From Actinomycetota bacterium (GTDB taxonomy: Bacteria > Actinomycetota > Acidimicrobiia > Acidimicrobiales > Acidimicrobilacustridaceae): DNA of 64,000 nt. The notes under the pieces are model-generated. The model was given only the letters and a program-made list of their open reading frames with translations. It ran no database searches and had not been told where the DNA came from. Positions within the stretch are counted from its first letter, which is position 1, and every line of letters starts with the position of its first letter. The stretch is taken from positions 20,403 through 84,402 of the forward strand of contig JACPNV010000059.1 in assembly GCA_016185305.1 (NCBI GenBank). The letters are read 5' to 3'. This document shows positions 42,787-50,363 of this stretch, in pieces. A program made the translations under genes and the position numbers.

Positions 42787-43248
42787 TCAGTGCACGGAGT
42801 CGAGGCGGGTGCGGAAGTCTTCGATCTGCTGGTACAGCTCGTCCATGTGCTCGACCGAGGGGAGCTCGAGCCGCTCACCGGAGTTCATCTCCAACTCGAG
42901 GAACCAGAAGCCGGGGATGATGTCGGTGGCGAGGATGCGGTACCAGTCGATGTCGCGATGCAGCGGCCACCACGGCCGGTAGACGCGCAGACCATCGGGG
43001 CCGGCGATGATCGAGGCACCCCACAAGACCCGTATGCCGGCGATCGAGCACAGCAGCGAGGCGAGCGACGCCAGCCGGAACCAGTTGCTCTCGAGACTCG
43101 CGTCCACCAGCACCCGCAGGAAGAACGCCGCGCTCAAAGCCAGCAGCAACGACCAGACGACCCGCGTGACGAGCCGGAACTGCAGGCGGTACGCCCTGCC
43201 TCGCATCCACAATCTGCGCCGCCGCCTGGTCCTGAGAAGCGACCCCAT
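42787..43248 (-). CDS. PH-like membrane protein
   Basis: A 153-residue protein from ATG 43248 with two close membrane helices (TRVVWSLLLALSAAFFLRVL and LASLASLLCSIAGIRVLWGA). A beta-rich tail follows (AGPDGLRVYRPWWPLHRDID, GFWFLELEMNSGERLELPSV) with the pattern of small actinobacterial PH-domain membrane proteins. It is immediately upstream of the alpha/beta hydrolase lipoprotein. Function unknown. Confidence 0.75.
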   Translation of the reverse strand: MGSLLRTRRRRRLWMRGRAYRLQFRLVTRVVWSLLLALSAAFFLRVLVDASLESNWFRLASLASLLCSIAGIRVLWGASIIAGPDGLRVYRPWWPLHRDIDWYRILATDIIPGFWFLELEMNSGERLELPSVEHMDELYQQIEDFRTRLDSVH

Positions 43249-43309
43249 AGGCCGCCTATTGTGGCGCGTCCGCCATGGTTTGCAACCGCGCCGCGGGCCC
43301 GCGTTCGGC

Positions 43310-44539
43310 TCACGACCGCGGAAGGTCTCGCCACGCGACGTCTTTGTCACTACGGGGCTCGGCTGGAAGCCCGAGGGCGCGCTCGCCGATCATGTTCTTG
43401 TGCACCTCGTTGGTGCCGCCGCCGATGCGGGACGAGAACTGGGCGACCACCTGCTTCTGCCAGAAGCCGTCGTGGATGGCGTCCTTGCCCGCCAGCATCC
43501 CCGCTGCGCCTTGGAGGGCGATCGCCAGCTCCACCCGCTTCGACAGGCTCTGGGTGAAGAAGTTCTTCAGCACCGAAGGATCGGGAGGCGTTCCCCGCTT
43601 GTGCATGATCGCCGTCTGCATCCGGTACTGGTGGAACTTGAGGATGCGCTCGCGGAGGTAGACGTCGGCCAACGCCAGCCTGATCTCGGGATCGCCGGTG
43701 CGGCCGCACTCGCGAGCGAGGGCGAGCACAGCGTCGAACGTCGAGCTCTGGCCCGCGCCGCCGATCATGCCGGCCTCGCTGGCAAGGGTGGTGCGCGCCA
43801 CGGCCCAGCCCCCATGCACCTCCCCCACCACGTTCTCGGCCGGGATGCGAACATCGGTGAGGAAGACCTCGTTGAAATGGGTCAATCCGGTGGCTTGCAC
43901 GAGAGGACGGATGTCGATGCCCGAGGTGCGCATGTCGACGATGAAGAAGGTGATGCCCTTGTGCTTCGGCGCGTCGGGGTCGGTGCGGGCCAGCAGGATC
44001 CCGAAGTCGGCGTGTTGGGCCGCCGAGGTCCAGACCTTCTGCCCGTTCACCATCCACTCATCGCCGTCGCGCACGGCGCGCGTGGCCAGCGCCGCGAGAT
44101 CAGACCCCGCCCCCGGCTCGCTGAAGAGCTGGCACCACAGCTCGTCGCCCCGGAGCAGCGGGCCGAGGTGGCGCGCGTGCTGCTCGGGCGAGCCATGGCG
44201 CATGAGGGGAGGGCCGACCAGGTGCTGCGCCGCGCCGACGAACCCGCTGGTGACGTCGTACCGGGCCGCTTCCTGGTTGAAGATGATCTGCTGGGCCGGC
44301 GTGCCGCCTCGCCCGCCGAACGCCTTCGGCCACGCGATGCCGGCCCAGCCGTTGTCATACAGGGTGGCCTGCCATTCCTGGCAGCGCTTGTGGTAGACGG
44401 CCTGCTCGTCCGGGTGCTCGGCCATGGCGCCGCGCGACCAGTCGGCATCGGTGCCCGTCTTGCGCGGGGCGTGCGCCTCGAGGAACGCGCGCGCCTCGGT
44501 CCGGAACGCCGCATCCTCCGGGGTGTCGTCGAAGTCCAC
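43310..44539 (-). CDS. Acyl-CoA dehydrogenase (FadE-type)
   Basis: A 409-residue flavoprotein. GTG 44539 is preferred because GGAGGA lies 8 bases upstream; the TTG two codons earlier is too close. Family features: GWAGIAWPKAFGGRG, SEPGAGSDLAALATRAVRDG, DEWMVNGQKVWTSAAQHADF and the C-terminal GGGTNEVHKNMIGERALGLP. Predicted to oxidise acyl-CoA at C2-C3. A KstR-type operator fused to a -10 element lies at 44597-44614. No second subunit gene adjoins, unlike the pair at 47317-49483, so it may be homomeric or pair with a distant subunit. Confidence 0.93.
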   Translation of the reverse strand: MDFDDTPEDAAFRTEARAFLEAHAPRKTGTDADWSRGAMAEHPDEQAVYHKRCQEWQATLYDNGWAGIAWPKAFGGRGGTPAQQIIFNQEAARYDVTSGFVGAAQHLVGPPLMRHGSPEQHARHLGPLLRGDELWCQLFSEPGAGSDLAALATRAVRDGDEWMVNGQKVWTSAAQHADFGILLARTDPDAPKHKGITFFIVDMRTSGIDIRPLVQATGLTHFNEVFLTDVRIPAENVVGEVHGGWAVARTTLASEAGMIGGAGQSSTFDAVLALARECGRTGDPEIRLALADVYLRERILKFHQYRMQTAIMHKRGTPPDPSVLKNFFTQSLSKRVELAIALQGAAGMLAGKDAIHDGFWQKQVVAQFSSRIGGGTNEVHKNMIGERALGLPAEPRSDKDVAWRDLPRS

Positions 44540-44596
44540 GTGCAAGCTCCTCCGCGGCTGGGCGCCGTGCCGGCTGCCGGTCGCCCGCGGCCCGCC

Positions 44597-44614
44597 AGTG
44601 TAGAACGGGTTCTA
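44597..44614 (-). promoter_or_regulatory. KstR-type operator fused to -10 element
   Basis: TAGAACGGGTTCTA (44601-44614) matches the KstR consensus exactly. On the minus strand it runs into TACACT (44602-44597) in the same phase as the sites at 10062, 24340 and 37205, and points at the acyl-CoA dehydrogenase beginning at 44539. Confidence 0.7.
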
Positions 44615-44674
44615 CTCGAGCAGCGAAACGGTCGCGCCCCGGCGGAACGCGGTGCGCGGCATACATTGCTGCGC

Positions 44675-45148
44675 ATGACTTCCTCCCGCCGCAACGCGGC
44701 TGCCGTGGCCGCCATCGCCGCGCTGCTCGTCGTCAGTGCGTGCTCGAAGGCCGAGACCCCGAGCACCAGCACCCCGCCAAGCCCGGGTACGGCGGCCTCT
44801 GCTCCCCGCGGCTCGACGGCGAGCGCCTCGGGGACGACCCTCGCCCCGGGCCCGACCTACGGCGCGGCGGACACGAGCATCTCTGCCGCGACGAACGAGA
44901 CGTTCACCATCAAGCTCGAATCGAACCCCTCGACCGGTTACCGATGGACCTACACCGCCCAGGGCGAAAGCGTGAAGTTGGCCGAAGAGACGAGCGACAA
45001 CCCCGGCGGCATCGGCGCACCCGGCTCGCAGCTCTTCACCTTCCAGGCCATCTCGCCCGGCGCGACGATGCTCGTGTTCACCTACGCCCGATCGACGCCG
45101 GCTCCGGACGACAAGACCGTCACCTACGACGTCGCCGTGACCGGATGA
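44675..45148 (+). CDS. Chagasin-like (I42) protease-inhibitor lipoprotein
   Basis: A 157-residue exported lipoprotein with signal AAAVAAIAALLVVSACS and a Thr/Ser/Pro linker. The mature domain has the chagasin-family features: ETFTIKLESNPSTGYRW (loop NPxTGY..W), GGIGAPGSQLFTFQ and a final beta-strand ATMLVFTYARST. I42 proteins inhibit papain-type cysteine proteases. ATG 44675 has TACATT 7 bases upstream. Bacterial homologues occur in environmental species and their target is usually unknown. Confidence 0.78.
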   Translation: MTSSRRNAAAVAAIAALLVVSACSKAETPSTSTPPSPGTAASAPRGSTASASGTTLAPGPTYGAADTSISAATNETFTIKLESNPSTGYRWTYTAQGESVKLAEETSDNPGGIGAPGSQLFTFQAISPGATMLVFTYARSTPAPDDKTVTYDVAVTG

Positions 45149-45217
45149 TCGGCGACGCGGGCACACCGAGCCGCCGCCGGGCCCAACCGAAGGTGAACGA
45201 CCTCCGGGCGTGAAGCC

Positions 45218-46132
45218 GTGGGCGGAGCAGCGACCATAGGCGTGGCCGAACACGGCGAGCCGGAGCAGGCACCGGCACCGCGCCGCCGCACACCTCGACG
45301 CGCAGCCGGATCGCTCGCCCGCGCGCTCGTCATCGTGCTCGCGAGCTCGTACGTGCTGACGTGCCTCGTCGCCTGGGCCATCCAAGACCGCCTCATCTAC
45401 CTGCCGGACCGCACCGTGCCGCTCATCGAAGCGACCCTGCCCGGTGCGCGCCAGGTGTCGTACAGCGCTCCAGGGGGACCCGAGCTGATCGGCTGGTACC
45501 TGCCCGCCGCCCTCCGGCCAAGCGGTCGCACGCCGCCTACTGCGGTCGTCTTCCACGGCAACGCCACGAACCGTGCCGCCAACGCGCCGCTGGCGGCAAC
45601 GCTCTCGGCCGGCGGCTTCAACGTTCTGCTCGCCGAGTACCGCGGCTTCGGCGAGAGCGACGGCAGCCCGTCAGAAGACGGCCTGACCGCAGACGGTCTG
45701 GCGGCCGTGACCACCGCGACGGACCTCGGGGCAACTCGGGCCGAAGACCTCGTCATCGTCGGAACGTCTCTCGGCACCGGAGTGGCGCTGAACGTCGCCA
45801 CACGCCAGCCGCCGAACGCGCTCGTGCTCTTCAGCCCGTTCACCTCACTTCGCGACGCGGCATGGGCCCAGCGCCCGGGCCTCCCCTACCAGTGGCTCAT
45901 GCGCGACAACTATGACAACGAGTCTGCGGTGCGGTCACTCGACGTGCCGGTCTACGTGTTCACCGGGACGCTCGACCCGATCGTTCCGGTCGAGCAGAGC
46001 AAGGCTGTCTTCGATGCCGCCAGGCGACCCGCGCAGTACATGGCCCTCGAAGGCGGAACGCACGTGGATCCGGCGCTGTTCACGCCCGAGTCTCTGGTGA
46101 AGGTGCTCGAGCTGGCCGGAGCACCGGGCTGA
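45218..46132 (+). CDS. Membrane-anchored alpha/beta hydrolase (BEM46-like)
   Basis: A 304-residue protein with one N-terminal membrane helix (ALVIVLASSYVLTCLVAWAI) then a hydrolase domain of the BEM46/ABHD13 group: oxyanion VVFHGNATN, AEYRGFGESDGSPSEDGL, nucleophile VGTSLGTGVAL, acid in FTGTLDPIVP and His in LEGGTHVDPALF. GTG 45218 is the longest start; GTG 45242 is possible. It follows the chagasin-like gene after 70 bases. Predicted esterase or depalmitoylase-like enzyme at the membrane surface. Confidence 0.85.
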   Translation: MGGAATIGVAEHGEPEQAPAPRRRTPRRAAGSLARALVIVLASSYVLTCLVAWAIQDRLIYLPDRTVPLIEATLPGARQVSYSAPGGPELIGWYLPAALRPSGRTPPTAVVFHGNATNRAANAPLAATLSAGGFNVLLAEYRGFGESDGSPSEDGLTADGLAAVTTATDLGATRAEDLVIVGTSLGTGVALNVATRQPPNALVLFSPFTSLRDAAWAQRPGLPYQWLMRDNYDNESAVRSLDVPVYVFTGTLDPIVPVEQSKAVFDAARRPAQYMALEGGTHVDPALFTPESLVKVLELAGAPG

Positions 46133-46184
46133 ACGCGGCCGGTCCTCTGATCGTTCGGCTGCATCAACCGGGTCGGTGCCCGCT

Positions 46185-46733
46185 TCAGCAGTTGTTGGCC
46201 TGTGCGGCGAAGATGCGTGTGAGCGCGTCCTTGAACTTGGTGACGCCGTCAGGGCCGAAGTTGTCGGTCACCCACTTCAGAACTTGCTCCTGCGACGTGC
46301 CTATCGTGTTCAGGTCCTGCGAGTTCATCGTGTCGATGGCCTTGTTGGTGAAGGCGAGCAACGTCTCGAAGTCGGGCTTGACGTCTTCTGGCGCGGTATC
46401 GCGCAGCTCGGTGAACGGACCGACGAGCGCCGGCAGGTCGGACGGCTTGAGCTTCGACGAGGAATCGAACATCTTGGGCAGCTCGTCGAGCTTCTTGCAC
46501 CACACCTCGTAGTCGGCGACACGGGGCGCCTTCGTTGCCAGCGGCGCGACGTTGGCTGCGTTGCTCGGGGGGCTGGTGGGCGGGGCCGGCCGGCAGCCCA
46601 TGGCCGACACCGCGAGCGCCGCCACCGCGAGCGGCAGCCATCGCCGCGCCCGCGGGCTGACTCGCAGTGTTGGTCCGTATCGGGTCACTCCCACCAAGGC
46701 CAGCACTGTATTCCGCCCGCCGCCCGCGGTCAT
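46185..46733 (-). CDS. Hypothetical lipoprotein, 182 aa
   Basis: The signal segment RRWLPLAVAALAVSAMGC carries a lipobox (SAMGC). With ATG 46733 it would have an unusually long 48-residue lead; a start at GTG 46688 gives a more normal length. The mature part is helical with repeated K/D/E: WCKKLDELPKMFDSSSKLKP, FTELRDTAPEDVKPDFETLL, FGPDGVTKFKDALTRIF and a terminal NNC. Cysteines at WCKK and the C-terminus may pair. No known family. Confidence 0.65.
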   Translation of the reverse strand: MTAGGGRNTVLALVGVTRYGPTLRVSPRARRWLPLAVAALAVSAMGCRPAPPTSPPSNAANVAPLATKAPRVADYEVWCKKLDELPKMFDSSSKLKPSDLPALVGPFTELRDTAPEDVKPDFETLLAFTNKAIDTMNSQDLNTIGTSQEQVLKWVTDNFGPDGVTKFKDALTRIFAAQANNC

Positions 46734-46747
46734 CTCGGCGAGCCCCG

Positions 46748-47257
46748 TCAGCTCGGCGCCTTTCCGTCCTCAGCATCGCCCGGCGGGTGCTCGGCCCTCT
46801 CCTGCTCGCTCTCCGGTGTGCCGGCTCGGGTCTGCTCGGCCAGGAAGGTATCGATCTCGTCTTGGAGCTCGAAACCTGGAGCCACGTCGTCGCCGAAGTC
46901 CAGCGGCTTCATCGCCAGATCGATCGCGCACCAGATCGTGCGCGAGAACGGGAAGAAGAAGAGCACCCAGAGGGCCGTGACGAGAACGGCACCAACCGCG
47001 ACACCGGCGCCCACCGGCTCGGGCCACGCGGCGATCACGGCGATGATCAAGAACAGGACCCCGATCATCTGCGCGAGGCAGACGTTGAGGAACCACGATC
47101 CGAGCCACTGGCCTGGCGCTCGGTGGAAGTGATACGCGCAGCGGGGACAGCGGGCAACCATCTTCGTCCAGTGCTTGAACAGATGGCCGCGCCCGCACAC
47201 CGGGCAGCGACGGAGGAACCCCCGCTTCAGGATCGCACCGGCGCGAGACGAGGCCAT
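46748..47257 (-). CDS. DUF983 family membrane protein
   Basis: A 169-residue protein with an N-terminal double zinc-ribbon (RRCPVCGRGHLF and VARCPRCAYHFHRAPGQWLG) followed by two membrane helices (QMIGVLFLIIAVIAAWPEPV and LVTALWVLFFFPFSRTIWCA). This is the canonical DUF983 pattern, a small family of unclear function in many actinobacteria. It ends 15 bases before the downstream lipoprotein gene start region and is likely co-transcribed with it. Confidence 0.88.
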   Translation of the reverse strand: MASSRAGAILKRGFLRRCPVCGRGHLFKHWTKMVARCPRCAYHFHRAPGQWLGSWFLNVCLAQMIGVLFLIIAVIAAWPEPVGAGVAVGAVLVTALWVLFFFPFSRTIWCAIDLAMKPLDFGDDVAPGFELQDEIDTFLAEQTRAGTPESEQERAEHPPGDAEDGKAPS

Positions 47258-47316
47258 CGCGCCATTGTGCACCTCTGGTCGGCGTCGAGACAGAGGGTGC
47301 GCGCCCGCCTGCCTGC

Positions 47317-48297
47317 TCAGGCGACCAACGCGTCGAGCAGCTCTGCGATGCGCTCGGCCCACTCGTCACGCGAGCCGAACTGGGGCTCGAGCGCGTACGC
47401 CCGCTTGAGGTGGAGGTGGGCGTCGACCTCCCACGTGTAGCCCATGCCGCCGTGGATCTGCACGCTGGTCTTGGTGTTGCCGAGCGCGGCCTCCGCGGCA
47501 GTGAGCTTGGCCGAGCCGACCGCCCGCTCGACCGAACCGACCGATGGATCGTCGAGCGTCACGCCGGCCGCATACACCGCGCCCCGGGCGACCTCGGTGC
47601 GGACAAGCATGTCGGCCATCAGGTGCTTGAGCGCCTGGAACGCCGCTATCGGGCGATCGAACTGGACGCGCTCGCGCGAATAGGCCACCGCGAGATCGGT
47701 CGATGCTTCGGACACGCCCAGCAGGTAGCCCGCGGTGAGCGCAGCACCTTGCCAGCGAAGGGCCGTGGCACCTTCAGCGTCGAGGAGTTGATCGCCCCGC
47801 GGCAACAGGCCCGCCACTTCGGCCACCGGTGTCAACGGATCGAGGGGGGCGTCGATGGAACGCAAGACCACCGAGCGGGGATCGACACGGAACGCGCCGT
47901 GCTCGTCGAGCACCAGCAGCACGTCGATGGCGCCGGGGAACTCCACGAGTGCGACCTCGCCGTCGCGATCCAGCCCGCCAACGATCGTCTCGCCCGTCGC
48001 CGCGCCCGGAACGAGACCGGCGGCGAGCTGGGTCCACACCAGCGGCCCTGGCACCAGCGCGCGGCCCAGCTCTTCGAACGCGAGCACCGCGTCGGCCCAG
48101 CCGAGGCCGACCCCGCCATCATCTTCGGGGAGCCGCAGCGAGAACACACCCATCTCGGCCAGCTCGGTCCACAGCCCTCGGTCGATGCCGCCCGAGGCTT
48201 CGAGCCGGCGCACCGTGTCGATGGTGAACCGGCCCTCACAGAAGTTGCGGACGCCGTCCTGCAGGGCGACTTGGTCAGCGCTCAGCTCGAAGTCCAT
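47317..48297 (-). CDS. Acyl-CoA dehydrogenase, small (beta) subunit type
   Basis: A 326-residue acyl-CoA dehydrogenase-like protein lying one base downstream of the 394-residue partner. It has the N-terminal DQVALQDGVRNFCEGRF and the middle LRLPEDDGGVGLGWADAVLA. The middle domain is short, and the C-terminal helices FDRPIAAFQALKHLMADM and NTKTSVQIHGGMGYTWEVDA are conserved. Mismatched pairs of this kind form alpha2-beta2 heterotetramers in actinobacteria (ChsE-type), with FAD at the subunit interface and used for steroid and bulky acyl-CoA substrates. Substrate here unknown. Confidence 0.88.
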   Translation of the reverse strand: MDFELSADQVALQDGVRNFCEGRFTIDTVRRLEASGGIDRGLWTELAEMGVFSLRLPEDDGGVGLGWADAVLAFEELGRALVPGPLVWTQLAAGLVPGAATGETIVGGLDRDGEVALVEFPGAIDVLLVLDEHGAFRVDPRSVVLRSIDAPLDPLTPVAEVAGLLPRGDQLLDAEGATALRWQGAALTAGYLLGVSEASTDLAVAYSRERVQFDRPIAAFQALKHLMADMLVRTEVARGAVYAAGVTLDDPSVGSVERAVGSAKLTAAEAALGNTKTSVQIHGGMGYTWEVDAHLHLKRAYALEPQFGSRDEWAERIAELLDALVA

Positions 48298-48298
48298 C

Positions 48299-49483
48299 TC
48301 AACGATCCTTCGGGAGGCCGAGGATGCGCTCGGCGATGATGTTGCGCTGGATCTGACTCGACCCTGCCGCGATGGTGAACGACGTCGAGCGCAGGCGCTC
48401 CTCCACGAACGCCCCCGATTCGAGGCCGCCGACGTCTTCGCGCGACAGCCCGGCCCTCCCGAGCACGCGCATCGCCACGTCGGTCAGTCGCTGGAGCAGC
48501 TCGCTGTAGTAGAGCTTCATGACCGAGCCGCCGACACCGGGCACCCCGTTGCGGTCGGCTTGCGCGAGGTTGCGCTTCGTCATCGCCCACAACGCATCCA
48601 TCTCGGCTTGGAGATGCCCGACCTCGCGGCGCAACGCGACGTCGTCCCACGCGGTGGCCGACCGGCGCGTCACGCGGCGGGCCAGCTTCACGAGCTCGCC
48701 GATGGTGCGATCGGTCTCGACGAGGTCGGAGATGAACGACGTTCCGCGCTCGAAGGAGAACGTCACCATGGCGATGCGCCAGCCGTCGTTCTCGTCGCCG
48801 ACTCTTTGGGTCACCGGCACGCGGACGTCGTCGAAGAACACCTCGCTGAACTCACTCGAGCCGACGATCGTGCGCAGCGGTCGGACCTCCATGCCCGGGA
48901 GGCCCATCGGGCAGATCAGCCACGTGATGCCCTTGTGCTTGGACGATGGGTCGGTGCGCACGAGAAGCTCGCAATAGTCGGCCACCTGGGCGAAGGAGGT
49001 CCAGATCTTCTGGCCGGTCACGACGTACTCGTCCCCGTCGCGAACCGCCCGGCACGAGAGCGACGCGAGATCGCTGCCTGCACCGGGCTCGCTGAACCCC
49101 TGGCACCAGACCTCTTCGCCCCGGAGGATACGGGGCAGGTGGGCTGCCTTCTGCTCCTCGCTCGCCTCGGTCATGATCGTCGGCCCCGCGTGCAGCAGGC
49201 CGACGAAGTTCACACCGACGTACGGGGCGCCCGCCCGCGTGGTCTCTTCGAGGTAGATCAGTTGCTCGGTCAGGCTGGCGCCACGGCCGCCATAAGCGGT
49301 TGGCCAGTTGATGCCTGCGTACCCCGCGTCGAACAGCATCCGTTGCCAGCCGGTGTCGTACGCGCGCCGCTCGTCCCACGCGTGCGGACCGGGCTTGGCG
49401 GGCAGCGCCGGCAGCACCTCGGCCAGCCACTCCCGCAACTCCTTGCGGAACTCGTTTTCGGACTCGGAGTAGCGCAGGTCCAC
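48299..49483 (-). CDS. Acyl-CoA dehydrogenase, large (alpha) subunit type
   Basis: A 394-residue protein with GYAGINWPTAYGGRGASLTE, SEPGAGSDLASLSCRAVRDG, DEYVVTGQKIWTSFAQVADY and the C-terminal IAAGSSQIQRNIIAERILGL. It is one base upstream of the smaller partner gene, which suggests the alpha2-beta2 arrangement. The palindrome at 49524-49538 lies 40-55 bases upstream, partly over the end of the DUF2889 gene. Likely dehydrogenates a CoA ester of a steroid or branched acid; this is inference from the pair's structure. Confidence 0.92.
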   Translation of the reverse strand: MDLRYSESENEFRKELREWLAEVLPALPAKPGPHAWDERRAYDTGWQRMLFDAGYAGINWPTAYGGRGASLTEQLIYLEETTRAGAPYVGVNFVGLLHAGPTIMTEASEEQKAAHLPRILRGEEVWCQGFSEPGAGSDLASLSCRAVRDGDEYVVTGQKIWTSFAQVADYCELLVRTDPSSKHKGITWLICPMGLPGMEVRPLRTIVGSSEFSEVFFDDVRVPVTQRVGDENDGWRIAMVTFSFERGTSFISDLVETDRTIGELVKLARRVTRRSATAWDDVALRREVGHLQAEMDALWAMTKRNLAQADRNGVPGVGGSVMKLYYSELLQRLTDVAMRVLGRAGLSREDVGGLESGAFVEERLRSTSFTIAAGSSQIQRNIIAERILGLPKDR

Positions 49484-49516
49484 AGATCGTCTCCAGCACG
49501 GGTGCTCGGCTCCACC

Positions 49517-49538
49517 ACGATACCTGACGACCCGTCAG
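49517..49538 (-). promoter_or_regulatory. Palindromic operator CTGACG-N3-CGTCAG and -10 for the acyl-CoA dehydrogenase pair
   Basis: CTGACGACCCGTCAG (49524-49538) is a perfect palindrome matching the motif at 16521. On the minus strand TATCGT (49522-49517) follows it directly, a likely -10. The operator overlaps the stop codon of the upstream DUF2889 gene (stop 49537-49535). Confidence 0.6.
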
Positions 49539-50254
49539 CTTTCGAAAGCCCGGCGGTCGGCTCCCCGCGGGCGGGATCGTCGCTCGGGAACATCGACGAG
49601 GCAGACCGCCGACGACACGCGCCCGGCCGAGAACGTGTGGCAGGTGCCGGCCATGACCTCGCCAGGCACGTCAGTGCCCCGCTCGATGCGATCCCAATCG
49701 AGCGTGTAGTAGCCGATCGCCACCAAGATCGCCCGCCGCAGCACCTTCACGGCCTCGCGGACATCGAAGGTCGCGTCGATCTCGTCCAACCGATCGGTCC
49801 AACGCGGATCCGAGATCGCGAGGCCCGAGAGGCGACCGGTGCCGGCGATCTCCCAGTGGTGAAGCTTCCAGTCGAGCATCGGCCGCCCGTCGCGGCCGAG
49901 CGTCGCCCCCGCCGGGGTGACCTCGATCTCGTAGCGGCGCTCGGGGTGCCGATGGGAGGCGAGCCAGACGAGGTCGTTCACGTGGACGCAGGTGGTGTCG
50001 CGGGGCGCGGCGAGGATGCTCGGGCCGAGCAGGTGGGCCGGCCCGTCGAGCATGGTCACCGAGCTGAGCGCACCGGGGCACGTGTTCCAGGGATGGCGGA
50101 ACGACCTGGCCTCCGCGTGCGTCACCTCATCGCCGTGGAGCTCCAGGGAGACCTGGAAGTCGTGGAACCAATCGTCGACGCTCGCCGTGGCGATGAGCCC
50201 CCCGCTCCGCCCGTGTTGCGTTCTCGCGATGACCGTCCGCCGGAACGCACCCAC
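49535..50254 (-). CDS. DUF2889 family protein
   Basis: A 239-residue protein from GTG 50254. It begins AFRRTVIARTQHGRSGGLIA. Recognisable blocks are DDWFHDFQVSLELHGDEVTH and AEARSFRHPWNTCPGALSSV, then LHHWEIAGTGRLSGLAISDP and VPGEVMAGTCHTFSAGRVSS, which match the DUF2889 family. These proteins are found near steroid and aromatic degradation genes in actinobacteria and proteobacteria, but have no proven activity. It is directly upstream of the acyl-CoA dehydrogenase pair on the same strand. Confidence 0.8.
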   Translation of the reverse strand: MGAFRRTVIARTQHGRSGGLIATASVDDWFHDFQVSLELHGDEVTHAEARSFRHPWNTCPGALSSVTMLDGPAHLLGPSILAAPRDTTCVHVNDLVWLASHRHPERRYEIEVTPAGATLGRDGRPMLDWKLHHWEIAGTGRLSGLAISDPRWTDRLDEIDATFDVREAVKVLRRAILVAIGYYTLDWDRIERGTDVPGEVMAGTCHTFSAGRVSSAVCLVDVPERRSRPRGADRRAFES

Positions 50255-50363
50255 GGATTTGATGGTACTGCGATCGTTGGTCGGGCCGCTGGGCTGCCGG
50301 TTCGCCTCCCGGGTGAGCAACGAGCCGCTCCGGCGCGAGCCACGTGACAGACAGCCTGCTCTC

